In this document: piece after piece, positions 6,716 to 9,137 of the stretch
How positions within the stretch are numbered: position 1 is the stretch's first letter
How the letters are laid out: every line of letters begins with the position of its first letter
NCBI GenBank assembly: GCA_900546105.1
Contig: URBP01000082.1
Coordinates: 1 to 9,137, forward strand
Direction: 5' to 3'
Length of the DNA stretch: 9,137 bases
From: an uncultured Collinsella sp.
GTDB lineage: Bacteria > Actinomycetota > Coriobacteriia > Coriobacteriales > Coriobacteriaceae
Program-made: the position numbers and the translations under genes
The notes under the pieces: model-generated
Databases searched by the model: none
The model's input: the letters and a program-made list of their open reading frames with translations, nothing else
What the model was told of the DNA's origin: nothing

Positions 6716-6803
6716 CTGCCCTCCCTTCCTCTCATCTGGGCATATTTCATCTGGAGGATTGTAGTCTTGAGAAGCTGATTCACAAAGTTGCCGCGCTAAA
6801 ACT

Positions 6804-6836
6804 TCATGCTTTCCGGTCCGCCTTGGGGCTGCGCAT
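6804..6836 (-). CDS. Possible 10-codon leader peptide upstream of the His/Cys protein
   Basis: An ATG at 6836 sits 7 bases after a perfect GGAGG (plus 6844-6848) and opens a 10-codon ORF, MRSPKADRKA, ending at TGA (6804-6806). It lies 88 bases upstream of the His/Cys protein start. It may be a translated leader or the remains of a longer gene, since the same DNA in the next frame stays open into the downstream protein. It is too short for statistical support. Confidence 0.3.
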   Translation of the reverse strand: MRSPKADRKA

Positions 6837-6871
6837 AAGTTATCCTCCGACATTCAGAAAATCTAAGTGCC

Positions 6872-6906
6872 AAAAAATAAGATTTTTTGACTCTGTGTTG
6901 TATAAC
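6872..6906 (+). promoter_or_regulatory. Candidate groES promoter with AT-rich palindrome
   Basis: TATAAC at 6901-6906 is the best -10 box upstream of groES (5 of 6 consensus bases); no good -35 box is found at 16-18 bases. The region where a -35 would lie is a near-perfect palindrome, CAAAAAATAAGATTTTTTG (6871-6889, 8-bp arms around AAG), a candidate operator. AAAATCT at 6858-6864 and AGATTTT at 6880-6886 add a second, wider inverted repeat. The divergent leftward gene would share this region. Confidence 0.35.
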
Positions 6907-6956
6907 CCGCCATTCGTGGGTACCATTCAACGCGTACGCAAACAAAAAGGGTTAAC

Positions 6957-6977
6957 CCGCGCGGCATGACCGCGCGG
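6957..6977 (+). promoter_or_regulatory. Stable GC hairpin in the groES leader
   Basis: CCGCGCGG (6957-6964), a CATGA loop and CCGCGCGG (6970-6977) form a perfect 8-bp, all-GC hairpin. It ends 5 bases before the groES Shine-Dalgarno AAAGGAGG (6983-6990). It directly follows the palindrome GGGTTAACCC (6949-6958), which overlaps it by two bases. It may protect the mRNA 5' end or affect ribosome access. Confidence 0.5.
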
Positions 6978-6998
6978 CCCACAAAGGAGGAAACAAGC

Positions 6999-7292
6999 AT
7001 GTCGTCTTTGAAGCCGCTTGCAGATCGCGTCCTGGTCAAGCCCGACGAGGCCGAGCAGAAGACCGCCTCTGGTCTGTACATCGCCAGCAACGCTCAAGAG
7101 AAGCCGCAGCGCGGCACCATCGTTGCCGTGGGCGCCGGCAAGGTCAACGACAAGGGTGAGCGCATCCCCATGGACGTCAAGGTCGGCGACGTCGTCATCT
7201 ACGGTAAGTTCGGTGGCAACGAGGTCAAGGTCGACGGCGAGAAGTATCTGCTCATGCGCGCCGACGACATCTACGCTGTCGTCGAGGCCTAG
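6999..7292 (+). CDS. groES: Co-chaperonin GroES (Hsp10)
   Basis: GroES is the lid of the GroEL folding chamber: a seven-fold ring of small cytosolic subunits that binds GroEL with ATP and encloses the substrate protein. The product is 97 aa, the normal length. It opens with KPLADRVLVKPDEAE (5-19) and carries the mobile-loop region around TASGLYIASNAQEKPQRG (22-39), where the hydrophobic LYI tripeptide would contact GroEL. GTIVAVGAGK (39-48), the roof region, VKVGDVVIYGKFGG (60-73) and the closing YLLMRADDIYAVVEA (83-97) are all typical. I chose the ATG at 6999 because AAAGGAGG lies 8 bases upstream; an in-frame ATG at 6966 would add 11 residues but falls in the loop of the leader hairpin and lacks a ribosome binding site. 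groEL follows after 96 bases. Codon use is strongly biased, as expected for a highly expressed gene. Confidence 0.98.
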   Translation: MSSLKPLADRVLVKPDEAEQKTASGLYIASNAQEKPQRGTIVAVGAGKVNDKGERIPMDVKVGDVVIYGKFGGNEVKVDGEKYLLMRADDIYAVVEA

Positions 7293-7338
7293 TCTCGTCA
7301 GAATCTCTGATTCGTCTTTGAACGCGCCCGCCGCATAG

Positions 7339-7362
7339 GACTCGGAAGCGGCGACGCGAGTC
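7339..7362 (+). other. Small hairpin in the groES-groEL spacer
   Basis: GACTCG (7339-7344) and CGAGTC (7357-7362) form a 6-bp stem around a 12-base loop, followed by ACGTTTCTTTT and the groEL ribosome binding site. It is weak for a terminator, but might cause partial termination or mRNA processing and so set the GroES:GroEL ratio. Confidence 0.3.
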
Positions 7363-7388
7363 ACGTTTCTTTTGGAGGATTACCTACC

Positions 7389-9026
7389 ATGGCAAAGAAC
7401 ATTACGTTCAACACCGATGCCCGCGCTAAGCTCGCCAAGGGTGTCAACACTCTGGCCGACGCCGTTACCGTCACCATGGGCCCCAAGGGCCGTTACGTCG
7501 CTCTGCAGCGCACGTTTGGTGCCCCGACCATCACCAACGACGGCGTTTCCGTCGCCAAGGAGATTGAGCTCGAGGACAACATCGAGAACATGGGTGCCCA
7601 GCTGGTGAAGGAGGTCGCCACCAAGACCAACGACACCGTGGGTGACGGCACCACCACCGCAACCCTGCTCGCTCAAGCCATCGTCAACGACGGTCTGCGC
7701 AACGTCGCCGCTGGCGCCAACCCGCTGGCCATCCGTCGCGGCATCGACAAGGCCGTCAACGCCGCCGTCGCCGAGATGAAGAAGCAGGCCAAGCCGGTCG
7801 AGACCAAGGAGCAGATTGCTTCCGTCGGTACCATCTCCGCCGGTGACCCCGAGGTCGGCGAGAAGATCGCCGAGGCCATGGAGGTCGTGGGCAAGGACGG
7901 CGTCATCACCGTCGAGGATTCCCAGACGTTCGACATCACCATCGACACCGTCGAGGGCATGCAGTTCGACAAGGGCTATGTCTCCGCTTACTTCGTCACG
8001 GATAACGACCGCATGGAGGCCGTGATGAAGGATCCGTACATCCTCATCACCGACCAGAAGATCTCCAGCGTCCAGGACATTATGCCCGTTCTCGAGGCTG
8101 TCCAGCGCGCTGGCCGTGGCCTGCTCATCATCGCTGAGGACATCGACGGCGAGGCTCTGCCTACCCTGGTTCTCAACAAGATCCGTGGCGCCCTCAACGT
8201 CTGCGCCGTCAAGGCTCCGGGCTACGGCGATCGCCGCAAGCGCATCCTCGAGGACATCGCCGTCCTCACCGGCGGCCAGGCTGCCCTGGACGAGCTGGGC
8301 GTGAAGGTCGCTGACATCACCGCCGATATGCTCGGTACCGCTAAGTCCGTCACCATCTCCAAGGACAATACCGTCGTCGTCGGCGGCGCTGGCTCCAAGG
8401 AGGCCATCGACGCTCGTATCGCTCAGATCAAGGGTGAGATGGAGAACACCACCTCTGACTTCGACCGTGAGAAGCTCCAGGAGCGCCTGGCCAAGCTCTC
8501 CGGTGGCGTTGCCGTCATCAAGGTCGGCGCTGCTACCGAGTCCGAGCTCAAGGAGATCAAGCACCGCGTCGAGGATGCCCTGCAGGCTACCCGCGCTGCT
8601 GTCGAGGAGGGCATCGTCGCCGGCGGTGGCGTCGCCTTCATGGACGCTGCTCCTGCGCTCGATGCTGTCGAGATCGACGACCCCGAGGAGAAGATTGGCG
8701 TCGATATCGTCAAGAAGGCTCTGACCGCTCCGGTCGCCACCATCGCCAAGAACGCTGGCTTTGAGGGCGCTGTCGTGGTCGACAAGGTTGCCGAGCTGCC
8801 CGCCGGCCAGGGTCTCAACTCTGCCAACGGCGAGTGGGGCGACATGATCGAGATGGGCGTCCTCGACCCCGTCAAGGTCAGCCGCGTCACCCTGCAGAAC
8901 GCTGCTTCTGTCGCCAGCCTGATCCTCATCACCGAGGCCACCGTCTCCGATGTGCCCAAAAACACTCAGCTTGAGGACGCTATCGCTGCTGCTACCGCTG
9001 GTCAGCAGGGCGGCGGTATGTACTAA
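7389..9026 (+). CDS. groEL: Chaperonin GroEL (Hsp60)
   Basis: A complete 545-aa chaperonin subunit that forms a double seven-membered ring and folds proteins in its cavity by ATP hydrolysis with GroES. The equatorial domain shows VTMGPKGRYVAL (28-39), TITNDGVSVAKEIELED (47-63, Asp51) and the ATP motif GDGTTTAT (85-92, Asp86). The apical domain has LLIIAEDIDGEALPTLVLNK (245-264) and APGYGDRRK (276-284). HRVEDALQATRAAVEEG (392-408) carries the hydrolytic Asp396, and IVAGGGVA follows. The C-terminus is a short GGGMY instead of a long GGM repeat tail. GRYVALQRTFG replaces the usual GRNVVLDKSFG type sequence, which I believe is a lineage trait. The ATG at 7389 has GGAGG 10 bases upstream. Codon use is extremely biased to C/G-ending codons, indicating very high expression. 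The single gene next to groES suggests it is the housekeeping copy. Confidence 0.99.
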   Translation: MAKNITFNTDARAKLAKGVNTLADAVTVTMGPKGRYVALQRTFGAPTITNDGVSVAKEIELEDNIENMGAQLVKEVATKTNDTVGDGTTTATLLAQAIVNDGLRNVAAGANPLAIRRGIDKAVNAAVAEMKKQAKPVETKEQIASVGTISAGDPEVGEKIAEAMEVVGKDGVITVEDSQTFDITIDTVEGMQFDKGYVSAYFVTDNDRMEAVMKDPYILITDQKISSVQDIMPVLEAVQRAGRGLLIIAEDIDGEALPTLVLNKIRGALNVCAVKAPGYGDRRKRILEDIAVLTGGQAALDELGVKVADITADMLGTAKSVTISKDNTVVVGGAGSKEAIDARIAQIKGEMENTTSDFDREKLQERLAKLSGGVAVIKVGAATESELKEIKHRVEDALQATRAAVEEGIVAGGGVAFMDAAPALDAVEIDDPEEKIGVDIVKKALTAPVATIAKNAGFEGAVVVDKVAELPAGQGLNSANGEWGDMIEMGVLDPVKVSRVTLQNAASVASLILITEATVSDVPKNTQLEDAIAAATAGQQGGGMY

Positions 9027-9112
9027 GGCCGACAAGGTCTAGAACTCCCACCGGGGATCCGGGGGCGTGACGGGGGTTTCTCTCCGGAACGTCCTCGGAC
9101 ATGCAAAGAGGC

Positions 9113-9137
9113 TCCGCATCGCGCTTCGCGCTGCGGA
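9113..9137 (+). terminator. Terminator-like hairpin after groEL, cut by the window edge
   Basis: TCCGCA (9113-9118) pairs with TGCGGA (9132-9137), and inside them CGCG (9120-9123) pairs with CGCG (9127-9130) around CTT, with one mismatch between the two stems. The preceding AAAGAGGC (9105-9112) suggests the stem continues past the edge with a matching GCCTCTTT. The expected T tract lies outside the window, so the call is provisional. The 86 bases between the groEL stop and this hairpin show no gene. Confidence 0.5.

Noticed and set aside
6454..6969. 171-codon rightward open frame opposite the His/Cys membrane protein
   Set aside because: Its Arg-rich composition is typical of a shadow frame. 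The minus-strand protein has a strong ribosome binding site, two hydrophobic helices and a His/Cys cluster.
6966..6998. Upstream ATG extending GroES by 11 residues
   Set aside because: It lies in the loop of a stable hairpin and has no Shine-Dalgarno, while the ATG at 6999 has AAAGGAGG and gives the standard GroES N-terminus.
7380..9035. 551-codon open frame antisense to groEL
   Set aside because: It mirrors groEL along its whole length, and its Asp/Leu/Gly-rich product is what strong C/G-ending codon bias produces on the opposite strand. It has no ribosome binding site and no recognisable domain.
9027..9112. G-rich stretch after groEL as a terminator or quadruplex
   Set aside because: There are several G-runs, but no strong stem with a T tract; the better hairpin is at 9113-9137. 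Quadruplex formation cannot be judged by eye.

Overview
The window looks like chromosomal DNA from a high-GC Actinomycetota of the Coriobacteriia, most likely Collinsella or a close relative. This is an inference from the GroES/GroEL sequences, the strong C/G-ending codon bias and the strong GGAGG ribosome binding sites; I could not run a database search. No tRNA, rRNA, CRISPR array, insertion sequence or integrase is visible.

Layout. (1) Positions 57-1520 (-) encode an M20-family metal-dependent amidohydrolase (aminoacylase/hippurate-hydrolase type) with an alanine-rich charged C-terminal tail. (2) Divergent from it, about 1683-3326 (+) encodes a YtcJ-like metal-dependent amidohydrolase (Amidohydro_3), closed by a 12-bp-stem terminator. 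The two share a short intergenic region of about 160 bp. (3) Positions 3393-3930 are about 540 bp without a convincing gene. This stretch holds an inverted pair of related 25-nt segments and small, frame-broken ORFs, and looks like a decayed or dispersed element. (4) Positions 3931-5994 (-) encode a 687-aa LTA-synthase-like membrane phosphotransferase with an unusual low-complexity linker. (5) Just upstream of it, 6013-6248 (-) holds a small gene that starts behind a good ribosome binding site but appears frameshifted or internally deleted. It is preceded at close range by a terminator-like hairpin. (6) Positions 6347-6715 (-) encode a small membrane protein with a His/Cys cluster that looks metal binding; a 10-codon ORF with a strong ribosome binding site lies upstream. 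(7) Positions 6999-7292 and 7389-9026 (+) are groES and groEL, the bicistronic chaperonin operon. It has a stable GC hairpin just before the groES ribosome binding site and no recognisable CIRCE or HAIR operator. A terminator-like hairpin starts at the right edge.

How the parts relate. groES and groEL form one functional unit. The two amidohydrolases may be co-regulated from their shared intergenic region, but nothing proves a common pathway. The LTA-synthase-like gene, the broken small gene and the His/Cys membrane protein are all on the minus strand and concern the envelope, yet hairpins between them suggest they are not one simple operon. The most uncharacterised parts are the gap at 3393-3930 and the leftward block at 6013-6850.
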